Of a stretch of 64,000 nucleotides of DNA, positions 8,146 through 17,419 are shown one piece after another (within the stretch, counting starts at the first letter, position 1; each line of letters opens with the position of its first letter). Source of the DNA: Flavobacterium sp. (GTDB lineage: Bacteria > Bacteroidota > Bacteroidia > Flavobacteriales > Flavobacteriaceae); assembly GCF_024642105.1 (NCBI RefSeq), contig NZ_JAHEBT010000001.1, positions 177,759 to 241,758 on the forward strand, written 5' to 3'. A program made the translations under genes and the position numbers. Under the pieces are notes generated by a model. The model saw nothing but the letters and a program-made list of their open reading frames with translations, did no database searches and had not been told where the DNA came from.

Positions 8146-9339
8146 TTAAAAAACAATTAAATTAATATCGTTGTCAGATAAACCAAACCAGTCACCAATA
8201 GCTTTATTGGTAAGGATTCCGTGGTACATATAAACTCCGTTTTTTAGTCCTTTGTTACAGCGAATGGCACTTTCGATACCACCATCTTCTGCAATTTGCA
8301 TCAAATAAGGCGTAATAATATTACTGATGGATAGTGAAGCGGTTTTTGAATAGCGAGAAGGAATGTTGGGAACACAATAATGCACCACATTGTTTTTGAT
8401 AAACGTTGGTTTCTCGTGTGTGGTAACTTCTGAGGTTTCAAAACAGCCGCCCGTATCAATACTAACATCAACAATTACAGCACCTTTTTTCATGTGTTCT
8501 ACCATTGTTTCGGTTACTACAACGGGACAACGTTCTATTCCGCGCATGGCACCAATGGCTACATCGCAACGTCTCAGCGCTTTTAGCAATGATTTAGGCT
8601 GAATAGTAGAAGTGAAAATACGTTGGTTTAAATTGTTTTGTAAGCGGCGTAATTTGGTAATTGAATTGTCAAAAACTTTGACATTGGCACCCAGCCCAAT
8701 AGCCGTTTTGGCAGCAAATTCACCTACTGTTCCAGCACCCAAAATAACCACATCAGTAGGAGGGACACCAGTTATATTGCCAAACAGTAAGCCTTTTCCA
8801 AATTGATTGGTAATCATCAATTCAGCTGCAATTAATACCGATGCTGTTCCAGCAATTTCGCTTAAGGATTTGACTGCAGGATATGTACCATCTTCATCTT
8901 TAATGTATTCAAAAGCTAAGGCGGTTATTTTTTTCTTTGCCAAAGCTTCAAAATACTCTTTTTTTCTTGTCTTAATCTGAATAGCCGAAATGACAATGGT
9001 ATTTTGATTCATCATTTCAATCTCTGATAAACTCGCTGGTTCTACTTTTAGAATCATCGGGCAACCAAATACTCTTTTTGGATCTTGAGTTACTTCGGCT
9101 CCAGCATCGGAATATTCTTTGTCAGAATAACTTGAACTTTCACCCGCACCCGATTCAACCATGACGCGATGTCCATGACAAGTCAATGAATTCACAGCAT
9201 CAGGAGTCAAACAAATTCGGCGTTCTTGATGACTGGTTTCTTTTGGGATACCAATAAAAAGTTCGCTTTTTTGTTTGGCTATTTCTAATTTTTCCTCTTG
9301 AGGTAATAGCTGTTCTTTAGTGAATGGCGATAATGACAT
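8146..9339 (-). CDS. ald: alanine dehydrogenase
   Basis: This 397-residue NAD-dependent enzyme interconverts L-alanine and pyruvate plus ammonia. The family start GIPKETSHQERRICLTP is at 30-46, the catalytic-lysine region MILKVEPAS at 95-103, and the NAD-binding Rossmann motif GAGTVG at 201-206. Compared with the usual 370-residue enzyme it carries about 27 extra N-terminal residues (MSLSPFTKEQLLPQEEKLEI), a form common in flavobacteria. It lies 52 bp after tsaE on the same strand. There are no odd residues at the active sites visible here. Confidence 0.93.
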   Translation of the reverse strand: MSLSPFTKEQLLPQEEKLEIAKQKSELFIGIPKETSHQERRICLTPDAVNSLTCHGHRVMVESGAGESSSYSDKEYSDAGAEVTQDPKRVFGCPMILKVEPASLSEIEMMNQNTIVISAIQIKTRKKEYFEALAKKKITALAFEYIKDEDGTYPAVKSLSEIAGTASVLIAAELMITNQFGKGLLFGNITGVPPTDVVILGAGTVGEFAAKTAIGLGANVKVFDNSITKLRRLQNNLNQRIFTSTIQPKSLLKALRRCDVAIGAMRGIERCPVVVTETMVEHMKKGAVIVDVSIDTGGCFETSEVTTHEKPTFIKNNVVHYCVPNIPSRYSKTASLSISNIITPYLMQIAEDGGIESAIRCNKGLKNGVYMYHGILTNKAIGDWFGLSDNDINLIVF

Positions 9340-9391
9340 GTGTATTCAAATTAAGAGGTACAATTTACGTATTTTTTTTTACCCTTTTTAA

Positions 9392-9808
9392 TTATTGCGA
9401 ATTAGTCAGTGTAAGATGGCGTTTTCCGTCGTCGACTAACTCAATTGTAATAATAGCATGTTCTTCTGGAATGAGATTGGGAATCTTTTCTGCCCATTCA
9501 ATAAAACACCAATTTCCCGAATAAAAATAATCATCGGCTCCCATATCTAAAGCTTCCATTTCATTCTTTAATCGATAAAAATCAAAATGGTAAACTATTT
9601 GATTAGTAATTGTTTCGTATTCATTAACTAAAGAAAAGGTTGGACTACTTGTTGCTTCGGTAACACCGAGTTTTTTACATAATTGTTTAATTAAAGTAGT
9701 CTTTCCTACACCCATTTCTCCGTGAAAAAGAATTACTCTGGCAGGTTGCTGAGCAATGATTTGTTGAGCAACCGATTCAAGTTCGTCTATGGTAAATACT
9801 ATTTCCAT
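9392..9808 (-). CDS. tsaE: tRNA threonylcarbamoyladenosine biosynthesis ATPase TsaE
   Basis: This 138-residue P-loop ATPase of the TsaB-TsaD-TsaE complex is needed for t6A37 modification of ANN-decoding tRNAs. The Walker A GEMGVGKT is at 30-37. The family block SPTFSLVNEYE and the HFDFYRL motif follow, and WAEKIPNLIPE is the conserved C-terminal segment. The start codon (9808-9806) directly abuts the porX stop codon (9811-9809), so the two genes are translationally adjacent and surely cotranscribed. Length is normal for the family. Confidence 0.96.
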   Translation of the reverse strand: MEIVFTIDELESVAQQIIAQQPARVILFHGEMGVGKTTLIKQLCKKLGVTEATSSPTFSLVNEYETITNQIVYHFDFYRLKNEMEALDMGADDYFYSGNWCFIEWAEKIPNLIPEEHAIITIELVDDGKRHLTLTNSQ

Positions 9809-11365
9809 TTATCTTGGATTAAAAACCAAAAATGGGACAATCATTTCTTCTAATGAAATACCTCCATGTTGGTACGTATTTTTATAATAACTAACATAAT
9901 GATTGAAGTTATTGACATACGCCAAAAATAAATCATTTTTTGCAAAAATATAAGAACTACTCATATTGATACTAGGTAATCCTATTTTTTTAGGATCTTT
10001 TACGGCATATACCTCTTTGTTTTCATACGATAGACTTCGACCCGTTTTATAACGTAAATTCAAACTCGTATTTTTATCACCCACTACTTTTGAAGGATTT
10101 TTAACATTAATAGTACCATGATCTGTGGTGATAATTAACTTGAATCCCATTTTTTGCGCTTGTTGAATTATCCCTAAAAGTGGCGAATTTTTAAACCAAC
10201 TTAAGGTTAGAGAACGGTATGCTTTATCGTCAGGAGCTAATTCTTTAATTACTTCCATTTCAGTTTTAGCATGAGATAACATATCGACAAAATTATAAAC
10301 TACCGTAACCAAATCGTTGTTTTTTAACGATTTGAAATTCTCTACTAATTTACGTCCGCTAGCTAGATTAGTAATTTTGAAATAATCTTGTTTGATATTC
10401 AACCCAAGACGCTTTAGCTGTGAAGTTAAAAATTCGGCTTCAAACATATTTTTCCCACCTTCATCGGTATCATTTTTCCAATATTCCGGAAATTGCTTTT
10501 CCATTTCTACGGGTAATAAACCAGAGAAAATAGCATTTCGAGCATATTGTGTAGCAGTAGGTAAAATAGCGTAGTAAGGCACTTCTTTTTCTAATTTATA
10601 ATGATTGCTTACTACGTTTTCCAACACTTCCCATTGATCATAACGCAAATTATCAATTACAACAAAAAGTACGGGTTTGTCTTTTTTTATAATTTCAGGA
10701 ACGACTAATTCTTTAAATAAAGTGTGTGATAATACAGGACGATTGGCTTTGGGTTCAAACCAATTTTCGTAATTGCGTTCTATGAATTTTCCAAATTGAG
10801 AATTGGCTTCTGTTTTTTGGGATTCCAAAATAGAACTCATCCCAGCATCGTTGATATTCTCGAGTTGTAATTCCCAAAAAATCAATTTTTTATACAATTC
10901 AATCCAATCTTCAAAAGAATTGACGGATGCCATTTCTAAGGTGATTTTCCTAAATTCCTTTTGATAATCTAAGGTTGTTTTTTGAGAAATTAAACGCGAA
11001 TGGTCTAGATTCTTTTTTAAGCTTAGTAAAATCTGATTGGGGTTTACGGGTTTAATGAGATAATCGGCAATTTTGGAACCAATCGCTTCTTCCATGATGT
11101 ATTCTTCCTCGCTTTTGGTAATCATAATCATTGGAACAGACGATTTTTTTTCTTTCATTTCTGAAAGCGTTTCTAAACCACTCATACCCGGCATATTTTC
11201 GTCAAGAAAGACAATGTCAAAGTTATTGCTTTCAAAAATACCAATAGCGTCCAAGCCATTATTACAAGTAGTTACACTGTAATTTTTCTTTTCTAAAAAT
11301 AAAATATGAGGCTTTAAAAGGTCTATTTCATCGTCTACCCAAAGGATCTTTATTGTATCTTCCAT
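9809..11365 (-). CDS. porX: PorX, response regulator with PglZ/alkaline-phosphatase domain
   Basis: This 518-residue regulator of the type IX secretion system works with the sensor PorY and the sigma factor SigP in Bacteroidota. The receiver domain (about 1-122) has acidic pair Asp11/Asp12, phospho-acceptor Asp55 and Lys105. A helical linker (about 125-225) leads to a PglZ domain of the alkaline phosphatase superfamily, with metal-binding Asp238 in VVIDNLRYD, the PTATQYARNA nucleophile region (Thr270/Thr272) and TTDHGT. There is no DNA-binding domain, as expected for PorX. It is the first gene of porX-tsaE-ald-DUF4258. Its presence implies a type IX secretion system and probably gliding elsewhere in the genome. 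Confidence 0.93.
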   Translation of the reverse strand: MEDTIKILWVDDEIDLLKPHILFLEKKNYSVTTCNNGLDAIGIFESNNFDIVFLDENMPGMSGLETLSEMKEKKSSVPMIMITKSEEEYIMEEAIGSKIADYLIKPVNPNQILLSLKKNLDHSRLISQKTTLDYQKEFRKITLEMASVNSFEDWIELYKKLIFWELQLENINDAGMSSILESQKTEANSQFGKFIERNYENWFEPKANRPVLSHTLFKELVVPEIIKKDKPVLFVVIDNLRYDQWEVLENVVSNHYKLEKEVPYYAILPTATQYARNAIFSGLLPVEMEKQFPEYWKNDTDEGGKNMFEAEFLTSQLKRLGLNIKQDYFKITNLASGRKLVENFKSLKNNDLVTVVYNFVDMLSHAKTEMEVIKELAPDDKAYRSLTLSWFKNSPLLGIIQQAQKMGFKLIITTDHGTINVKNPSKVVGDKNTSLNLRYKTGRSLSYENKEVYAVKDPKKIGLPSINMSSSYIFAKNDLFLAYVNNFNHYVSYYKNTYQHGGISLEEMIVPFLVFNPR

Positions 11366-11563
11366 AGTGCGTTATCTATTACCGAAGGGCAATTTACAGT
11401 TTTTAAAACGTTGCTTTGCTAAAATAAATATAATTTTTTGAAATTACCGAAGCTAAAATAGTGACAAACAGAATTTTCCACTACTTAAAAAAAATAGTTC
11501 GCTTTAACTTGCTTGTCAAGACGAATTTACTACTTTTATACTTTATCAAATTAACTAAAAACT

Positions 11564-12355
11564 ATGAAAACTAAAACAATTAAAAACGCTTTATTAGTGA
11601 CTGTATTTTCAGTTACAGCGTCTTTTGCACAACACGCTTTTGTAAACACACCTCCTGAGGTTTCGCCAATGCCAATGAAACCAGAAATGACTGAAATTTG
11701 GAATCCAGAAGTAAGAGTAATTACTCCAGCTAAAAAAATAGGTGATGCACCTTCGGATGCGATTGTCTTATTTGATGGTAAAAACTTAAACCAATGGGTA
11801 AATAAAAAAGACAATAGCAAGCCTGCAGGATGGAAAATTGTCAATAATGATTATTTTGAAGTAGTTCCAGATTCAGGGGATATTCAAACTATAATGAAAT
11901 TTGGAGATTGTCAATTGCACATCGAATGGAGCGCTCCAGATGAAGTAGTTGATGGTGGTCAAATGAGAGGAAATAGCGGTGTATTTTTGCAAAACCGTTA
12001 TGAATTACAAGTGTTAGATTCATACAACAACAGAACCTACAACAATGGACAAGCGGGAAGTATTTATAAAGATCATCCACCATTAGTAAATGCAATGAAA
12101 TCTCCATTAGAGTGGAATGTATACGATGTAATTTATACAGCACCTCGTTTCAAAGCGAATGGATTGATTGATGCTCCAGCAAGAATTACCGTTTTTCATA
12201 ATGGTGTTGTGGTTCAAAATAACACTACTATCAATGGTTTGACATTGTATATGGGATTGCATAATTATCCTGAATCTCATGGAGAAGACGTTATCTCACT
12301 TCAAGACCATGGTTGCAAAACACAATTCAGAAACATTTGGCTGAGAAGATTATAA
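11564..12355 (+). CDS. secreted DUF1080 (3-keto-disaccharide hydrolase-like) protein
   Basis: A 263-residue protein with a signal peptide (1-23, ending SFAQ) and one DUF1080 domain of the concanavalin-like fold. The start of the domain, AIVLFDGKNLNQW, is at about 67-79, followed by QLHIEWSAPD, MRGNSGVFLQNRYELQVLDS and the terminal FRNIWLRRL. Members of this family act on 3-keto-glycosides, cleaving the sugar after oxidation at C3. It stands alone between porX and a strong terminator, with no sugar genes nearby. The other DUF1080 gene of the window (57929-58654) is inside a sugar-oxidation cluster. The exact substrate is unknown. Confidence 0.85.
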   Translation: MKTKTIKNALLVTVFSVTASFAQHAFVNTPPEVSPMPMKPEMTEIWNPEVRVITPAKKIGDAPSDAIVLFDGKNLNQWVNKKDNSKPAGWKIVNNDYFEVVPDSGDIQTIMKFGDCQLHIEWSAPDEVVDGGQMRGNSGVFLQNRYELQVLDSYNNRTYNNGQAGSIYKDHPPLVNAMKSPLEWNVYDVIYTAPRFKANGLIDAPARITVFHNGVVVQNNTTINGLTLYMGLHNYPESHGEDVISLQDHGCKTQFRNIWLRRL

Positions 12356-12360
12356 AAACT

Positions 12361-12388
12361 AAAAGGAGAGCAATTGCTCTCCTTTTTT
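12361..12388. terminator. intrinsic terminator after the DUF1080 gene
   Basis: AAAAGGAGAGCAA (12361-12373) is directly followed by its complement TTGCTCTCCTTTT (12374-12386) and further T residues. It is flanked by convergent genes and is A/T-tailed on both strands, so it probably works for both. Confidence 0.85.
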
Positions 12389-12400
12389 ATTAAGGTTGAT

Positions 12401-12634
12401 TTACAATTCATAATCGGTTTTAGAGTTAATGCTTAGTTCATCAACATTTTTTTGAGTGCCAATTTCTTTTCCTTTTTCTAAGGCTAAAATTAATTCTTGT
12501 TCTTTGGTAAGTTCTAAATTTTGATTAGAAGCACTCATCAACGATTTAATCTTTTCTATTAAAGCATGATCTTGAATTTGAGTAATCCAGTTAATCAAAT
12601 GTAGCTTGTCGTTCTGTAATTTTTGATTGTCCAT
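12401..12634 (-). CDS. small antitoxin-like hypothetical protein
   Basis: A 77-residue, highly charged, all-helical protein. The N-terminus (KLHLINWITQIQDHALIEKI) followed by a TKEQELILALEKGKE helix resembles the short addiction-module or antitoxin-type proteins common in Bacteroidota, which start with an LIxWIxxLxDxxLIxKI pattern. No toxin-like gene is adjacent: the upstream gene is an HD phosphohydrolase on the other strand and the downstream gene is the convergent DUF1080 gene. It may be an orphan antitoxin or a solitary regulator. The assignment is by pattern only. Confidence 0.5.
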   Translation of the reverse strand: MDNQKLQNDKLHLINWITQIQDHALIEKIKSLMSASNQNLELTKEQELILALEKGKEIGTQKNVDELSINSKTDYEL

Positions 12635-12718
12635 CTCTTTTCTAATTTAGTTCTAAATTAATACCCTTTCTAACAAATTTAAGAAAAAAACGGATTCAAA
12701 ACATAAATCAATTTTCCT

Positions 12719-12726
12719 TATATTTG
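12719..12726 (+). promoter_or_regulatory. -7 promoter element of the HD-domain gene
   Basis: TATATTTG exactly matches TAnnTTTG and ends 20 bp before the GTG start codon, implying a very short leader. No convincing -33 element is seen. Confidence 0.5.
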
Positions 12727-12746
12727 TTGCCCTAAAGCACTATAAT

Positions 12747-13976
12747 GTGAGCCAAATCAATAAACTTAAAATATTCAATGATCCTATCTATGGATTCATT
12801 ACTATTCCTAACGCTTTAATCTACGATTTAATTCAGCATCCTTATTTTCAACGTTTGCGACGTATTTCTCAAATGGGATTGTCGTATTTAGTCTATCCAG
12901 GTGCCAATCACACTCGCTTTCATCATGCTTTAGGTTGTATGCATTTGATGCAAAAAGCCGTTGATGTGTTGAGATTTAAAGGCGTTTCTGTTTCTGAAGA
13001 AGAGGAAAATGCTTTGTATATAGCCATATTACTTCATGATATTGGTCATGGACCATTTTCACATGCTATGGAAAAAAGTATTGTTGAAAATGTGCATCAC
13101 GAAGCTATCTCATTACTTTTCATGAATCAATTGAACGAAGAATTCAACGGACAATTGAGTTTGGCTATTCAAGTTTTTAAAGGAGAATACCATCGTAAAT
13201 TCATGTTGCAATTGATTTCAAGTCAATTGGATATGGATCGTATGGATTATTTAAAACGCGATAGTTTTTATTCGGGAGTAGCAGAAGGGAACGTCAATTC
13301 AGAACGTTTGATTCAAATGATGAACGTGGTGGATGATGTTTTGGTGATTGAAGAAAAAGGAATTTATTCCGTAGAGAAATTCTTGATGTCACGACGTTTA
13401 ATGTATTGGCAGGCGTATTTACACAAAACTAGTTTGGTGGCTGAATTAATTTTGACCAAAGTGCTAAAGCGAGCCAAAGAACTAACATTGAAAGGTGTTG
13501 AATTACCTTGTAGTGAACCGTTATTGTTTTTTATGCAAAATCGAATTGCTCTTGAAGATTTTGATGCTAATACACTCGATTTATTTTCACAGTTAGACGA
13601 TTTTGATATCATTAGTGCTTTAAAATCATGGCAACGACAGGATGATTTTATTTTGTCTTCATTGAGCAAAATGATTATCAATCGCGATTTACCAAAGATT
13701 AAAGTGGCTTCCGAAAAAATACTTTTGGACGAAATAGCGCCTTTACAAGAACGTTTTGCAGCCGAAAATAACATATCGGTTTCAGATACGAATTATTTTA
13801 TTTTTAAAGGAAAAATTAAGAATCAAGCCTACAGCAAAGAAGCCGAACCAATTCGAATTCTGAAAAAAGACAAAACTATTGAAGATGTAGTAGAAGCATC
13901 AGACCAATTGAATTTGAAATCATTATCAAAATTAGTAACTAAATATTACATATGTTTTCCAAAACAACTGGTGTAA
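12747..13976 (+). CDS. HD-domain phosphohydrolase (dGTPase-like)
   Basis: A 409-residue metal-dependent phosphohydrolase of the HD superfamily, related to deoxynucleoside triphosphate triphosphohydrolases. The metal site is seen as His60 in RFHHALG, His97-Asp98 in LLHDIGHGPFSH and the downstream DMDRMDYLKRDS block. The product starts with the family-typical INKLKIFNDPIYGFI. The start codon is GTG at 12747. An ATG two bases upstream (12745) is immediately followed by TGA, so it cannot serve. The family is widespread and probably acts on nucleotides, but the substrate is not known. Confidence 0.88.
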   Translation: MSQINKLKIFNDPIYGFITIPNALIYDLIQHPYFQRLRRISQMGLSYLVYPGANHTRFHHALGCMHLMQKAVDVLRFKGVSVSEEEENALYIAILLHDIGHGPFSHAMEKSIVENVHHEAISLLFMNQLNEEFNGQLSLAIQVFKGEYHRKFMLQLISSQLDMDRMDYLKRDSFYSGVAEGNVNSERLIQMMNVVDDVLVIEEKGIYSVEKFLMSRRLMYWQAYLHKTSLVAELILTKVLKRAKELTLKGVELPCSEPLLFFMQNRIALEDFDANTLDLFSQLDDFDIISALKSWQRQDDFILSSLSKMIINRDLPKIKVASEKILLDEIAPLQERFAAENNISVSDTNYFIFKGKIKNQAYSKEAEPIRILKKDKTIEDVVEASDQLNLKSLSKLVTKYYICFPKQLV

Positions 13977-14003
13977 AAACGCTGTAATAAAATCTATTTT
14001 TTA

Positions 14004-14011
14004 TATTTTTG
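14004..14011 (+). promoter_or_regulatory. -7 promoter element ahead of the lipid A operon
   Basis: TATTTTTG matches TAnnTTTG and lies 97 bp upstream of the lpxD start. This would give a leader of about 90 bases. No clear -33 box is present. Confidence 0.4.
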
Positions 14012-14107
14012 TCGGAATGAAACAAACAAAGTTATCTTTATTATATACTCAAATCACTTTATTAAGTGCGTTTCATTGTATGCCTATCTCAAAAACGATC
14101 CTCTAGA

Positions 14108-15151
14108 ATGAAGTTTACAGCAGAGCAAATAGCGGAAATTTTAGAAGGTGAGGTCGTAGGGAATCCTAATGCCGAAGTGTCTACATTATCCAAAATAGAG
14201 GAAGGACAAGAAGGGTCTTTGACTTTTTTATCCAATCCAAAATACCAAAATTTCATCTATACAACAAAAGCGTCTGTTACTATTGTAAATAATACATTTG
14301 TACCAGAATCAGCTGTAACAACAACTTTAATAAAAGTAAAGGATGCTTATGGCGCTTTTACCAAATTATTAGAGTTTTACAATCAAGTTAAATTGAATAA
14401 AACCGGAATTGAACCACTTTCATTTATTGACGAAAGTGCTCAATATGGTGCTGATTTGTACTTAGGAAGTTTTAGTTACATCGGAAAAAATGTAGTTTTA
14501 GGGAATAATGTCAAAATATATCCCAATTCATTTGTTGGTGATAATGCTGTGATTGGTGACAATGTGACCATTTTTGCAGGAGGAAAAATTTATTCAGAAA
14601 CAGTAATTGGAAATAATTGTACCATTCATTCTGGAGCAATCATTGGATCTGATGGTTTTGGGTTTGCTCCTAATGCTGATGGAACCTACAAAAAAATTCC
14701 TCAAATAGGGAATGTAGTTATTGAAGATGATGTTGAAATAGGCGCCTGTACCACGATTGACAGAGCCACTATGGGTTCAACAATTATTCGAAAAGGGGTT
14801 AAATTAGATAACCAAATTCAAATTGCTCACAATGTTGAAATTGGAGAAAATACGGTAATTGCAGCTCAAACTGGAATTGCAGGATCTACCAAAATAGGTA
14901 AAAATGGAATGATAGGAGGGCAAGTAGGTTTCGCAGGACATATTACGGTGGGAGATAATGTTGGTATCAAAGCCAAATCGGGGATTACTAAAAATGTAAA
15001 AGAGGGGCAAATCATGCAAGGAAGTCTTGCTTTTGGCTATTCTGATTTTTCGAAATCCTATGTTCATTTTAAAAATTTACCTAAAATTGTCGCTGAACTA
15101 GAAGAGTTAAAAAAAGAAATACTAAACCAAAAAAACAAACAAAATGGTTAA
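14108..15151 (+). CDS. lpxD: UDP-3-O-(3-hydroxyacyl)glucosamine N-acyltransferase LpxD
   Basis: This 347-residue enzyme adds the second (N-linked) hydroxyacyl chain in lipid A synthesis. The start is set at [12 protein letters not shown] (ATG 14108), which is where LpxD proteins begin. The open frame extends upstream to 14066 but adds an unrelated basic stretch. The N-terminal uridine-binding domain (1-100, [11 protein letters not shown]) is followed by a long left-handed beta-helix of hexapeptide repeats and a C-terminal helix ([17 protein letters not shown]). The block [19 protein letters not shown] is characteristic. It overlaps lpxC-fabZ by 8 bp, so the two are translationally coupled. 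Confidence 0.94.
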   Translation: MKFTAEQIAEILEGEVVGNPNAEVSTLSKIEEGQEGSLTFLSNPKYQNFIYTTKASVTIVNNTFVPESAVTTTLIKVKDAYGAFTKLLEFYNQVKLNKTGIEPLSFIDESAQYGADLYLGSFSYIGKNVVLGNNVKIYPNSFVGDNAVIGDNVTIFAGGKIYSETVIGNNCTIHSGAIIGSDGFGFAPNADGTYKKIPQIGNVVIEDDVEIGACTTIDRATMGSTIIRKGVKLDNQIQIAHNVEIGENTVIAAQTGIAGSTKIGKNGMIGGQVGFAGHITVGDNVGIKAKSGITKNVKEGQIMQGSLAFGYSDFSKSYVHFKNLPKIVAELEELKKEILNQKNKQNG

Positions 15152-16532
15152 ACAGAAAACCATCAAAACAGAAATTTCGCTAACAGGAGTTGGACTACAC
15201 ACAGGTAAAGAAGTTACTATGACTTTTAAACCTGCACCAGTAAATAATGGCTTTACTTTTGTTAGAGTAGATCTGGAAGGACAACCAGTAATTGAGGCTG
15301 ATGCTAATTATGTAGTCAATACACAACGTGGCACCAATTTAGAAAAATTAGGAGTTCAAATCCAAACTCCAGAACACGTTTTAGCTGCCTTGACAGGTTG
15401 TGATTTAGATAACGTTATTATTGAATTAAACGCGTCTGAATTACCAATTATGGATGGTTCTTCTAAATATTTTGTTGAAGCTATCGAAAAAGCAGGAGTT
15501 GAGGAACAACAGGCTAAACGTAATGTTTATGTAGTAAAAGAAGTTATTTCTTTCACAGATGAAGCTACAGGGAGTGAAATTTTAGTAATGCCTAGTGATA
15601 ATTATTGCATTACTACCATGGTAGATTTTGGAACTAAAATTTTAGGAACTCAAAATGCTACAATGAAATGTCTTTCTGAATTTAAAAAGGAATTTTCAGA
15701 TTCAAGAACCTTTAGCTTTTTACACGAATTAGAATCTCTTTTAAATAACGGACTAATTAAAGGTGGCGATTTGAATAATGCTATTGTATATGTTGATAAA
15801 GAAATATCAGCAACTACAATGGAAAATCTAAAAAAAGCATTTGGAAAAGAGGAATTAACCGTGAAACCAAATGGAATTTTAGACAATCTTACATTGCATT
15901 ATCCTAACGAGGCGGCAAGACATAAATTATTAGATGTTGTTGGTGATTTATCTTTAATTGGGACTAGAATCCAAGGAAAAGTAATTGCGAATAAACCAGG
16001 TCATTATGTCAATACGCAGTTTGCTAAAAAATTAGCTAAGATTATAAAAATTGAACAACGTAATTTTGTTCCAACGTATGATTTACATCAAGAACCATTG
16101 ATGGATATTCATAAAATTATGGAAACATTACCCCATAGGCCTCCTTTTTTATTGATTGATAGAATTATCGAAATGTCTGAAAATCATGTGGTAGGAATGA
16201 AAAATGTAACTATGAACGAAAATTTCTTCGTAGGACATTTTCCAGAAGCACCAGTTATGCCGGGTGTTTTAATTGTAGAAGCTATGGCACAAACAGGTGG
16301 GGTTTTAGTATTAAGTACTGTTCCAGATCCAGAAAATTATTTGACTTATTTCATGAAAATGGATAATGTCAAATTCAAACATAAAGTACTTCCAGGAGAT
16401 ACTTTGATATTTAAATGTGACTTGATTACTCCTATAAGAAGAGGAATTTGTCATATGCAAGCCAATGCTTATGCTAATGGTAAATTAGTAGCAGAAGCAG
16501 AATTAATGGCGCAAATTGCTAGAAAACAATAA
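15144..16532 (+). CDS. lpxC/fabZ: bifunctional UDP-3-O-acyl-GlcNAc deacetylase / 3-hydroxyacyl-ACP dehydratase (LpxC-FabZ fusion)
   Basis: This 462-residue fusion combines the committed step of lipid A synthesis with the dehydratase of fatty-acid elongation, two enzymes competing for 3-hydroxyacyl-ACP. LpxC is residues 1-310: TPEHVLAAL with Glu77 and zinc ligand His78, His260 and Asp264 as further zinc ligands, and His287 in NKPGH as acid. FabZ is residues 318-462: [13 protein letters not shown], His365 in [11 protein letters not shown] and Glu379 as the catalytic pair. This fusion is characteristic of Bacteroidota. The gene overlaps lpxD by 8 bp and is followed by a 17-bp hairpin before lpxA. 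Confidence 0.97.
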   Translation: MVKQKTIKTEISLTGVGLHTGKEVTMTFKPAPVNNGFTFVRVDLEGQPVIEADANYVVNTQRGTNLEKLGVQIQTPEHVLAALTGCDLDNVIIELNASELPIMDGSSKYFVEAIEKAGVEEQQAKRNVYVVKEVISFTDEATGSEILVMPSDNYCITTMVDFGTKILGTQNATMKCLSEFKKEFSDSRTFSFLHELESLLNNGLIKGGDLNNAIVYVDKEISATTMENLKKAFGKEELTVKPNGILDNLTLHYPNEAARHKLLDVVGDLSLIGTRIQGKVIANKPGHYVNTQFAKKLAKIIKIEQRNFVPTYDLHQEPLMDIHKIMETLPHRPPFLLIDRIIEMSENHVVGMKNVTMNENFFVGHFPEAPVMPGVLIVEAMAQTGGVLVLSTVPDPENYLTYFMKMDNVKFKHKVLPGDTLIFKCDLITPIRRGICHMQANAYANGKLVAEAELMAQIARKQ

Positions 16533-16535
16533 AAT

Positions 16536-16573
16536 TTAGAAAATTCGCAGTAGTTTTACTGCGAATTTTCTAA
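16536..16573 (+). terminator. perfect 17-bp hairpin between lpxC-fabZ and lpxA
   Basis: TTAGAAAATTCGCAGTA (16536-16552) pairs perfectly with 16557-16573 around a GTTT loop. It begins three bases after the stop codon. The tail (TTAATAG) is not a strong T-run, so it may be a partial terminator or an RNA-stability element inside the lipid A operon. Confidence 0.6.
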
Positions 16574-16599
16574 TTAATAGAAATTATAAAACAAAACAG

Positions 16600-17385
16600 A
16601 TGAATCAACCGTTAGCATACGTTCATCCTGGCGCAAAAATTGCCAAAAATGTGGTTATTGAACCCTTTACAACTATTCATAATAATGTAGTGATTGGTGA
16701 TGGTACTTGGATTGGTTCCAATGTAACCATTATGGAAGGTGCCAGAATTGGAAAAAATTGTAATATTTTCCCCGGAGCAGTTATCTCAGCTGTACCTCAA
16801 GATTTGAAATTTGGAGGTGAAGATTCTTTAGCAATTATAGGAGACAATTGTACCATTAGAGAATGTGTTACCATCAATAGAGGAACTGTTGCTTCTGGGC
16901 AAACAGTCATTGGCGATAATTGTTTAGTAATGGCTTATGCACATATTGCTCACGATTGCGTTGTAGGAAACAATGCCATCATTGTAAATGGAGTGGCTTT
17001 GGCAGGACATGTTATTGTAGGTAATTATGCAGTAATTGGTGGATTAGCTGCGGTACATCAATTTATACACATTGGTGACCACGCTATGATTTCTGGAGGT
17101 TCATTGGTAAGAAAAGATGTTCCACCTTTTACAAAAGCCGCAAAAGAGCCTTTGTCTTATGTTGGAATTAATTCTATTGGATTAAGACGAAGAGGCTTTA
17201 CAACTGAAAAAATTAGAGAAATTCAGGATATTTACCGTATTCTATATCAAAAAAATTACAACACTACTCAAGCTATTGGTATTATTGAGGCTGAAATGGA
17301 AGCTACTCCAGAACGTGATGAAATCTTAGATTTTATTCGAAATTCTTCTAGAGGGGTAATGAAAGGCTATAGTGGCAATTATTAA
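16600..17385 (+). CDS. lpxA: acyl-ACP--UDP-N-acetylglucosamine O-acyltransferase LpxA
   Basis: This 261-residue cytoplasmic trimeric acyltransferase carries out the first step of lipid A synthesis. A left-handed beta-helix of hexapeptide repeats (7-180) is followed by a helical C-terminal domain. The LpxA signature AVPQDLKFGGE (64-74) and the catalytic His118 in AYAHIAHDC are visible, along with KDVPPFTKA and NSIGLRRRGF. Length is normal (E. coli 262). It lies 67 bp after lpxC-fabZ and 34 bp before efp. Confidence 0.97.
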   Translation: MNQPLAYVHPGAKIAKNVVIEPFTTIHNNVVIGDGTWIGSNVTIMEGARIGKNCNIFPGAVISAVPQDLKFGGEDSLAIIGDNCTIRECVTINRGTVASGQTVIGDNCLVMAYAHIAHDCVVGNNAIIVNGVALAGHVIVGNYAVIGGLAAVHQFIHIGDHAMISGGSLVRKDVPPFTKAAKEPLSYVGINSIGLRRRGFTTEKIREIQDIYRILYQKNYNTTQAIGIIEAEMEATPERDEILDFIRNSSRGVMKGYSGNY

Positions 17386-17419
17386 TAAAAATTAGATAAA
17401 ACAACAAATACAATTTAAA

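Noticed and set aside
14017..14106. 29-codon open frame (MKQTKLSLLYTQ...) just upstream of lpxD that could be a leader peptide
   Set aside because: It starts at about the transcription start predicted from the TATTTTTG element at 14004-14011, contains no telling codon run and no hairpin follows it.
14066..14107. Upstream extension of lpxD by 14 residues
   Set aside because: The extension ([14 protein letters not shown]) is unlike any LpxD N-terminus. MKFTAEQ at 14108 is the family start.
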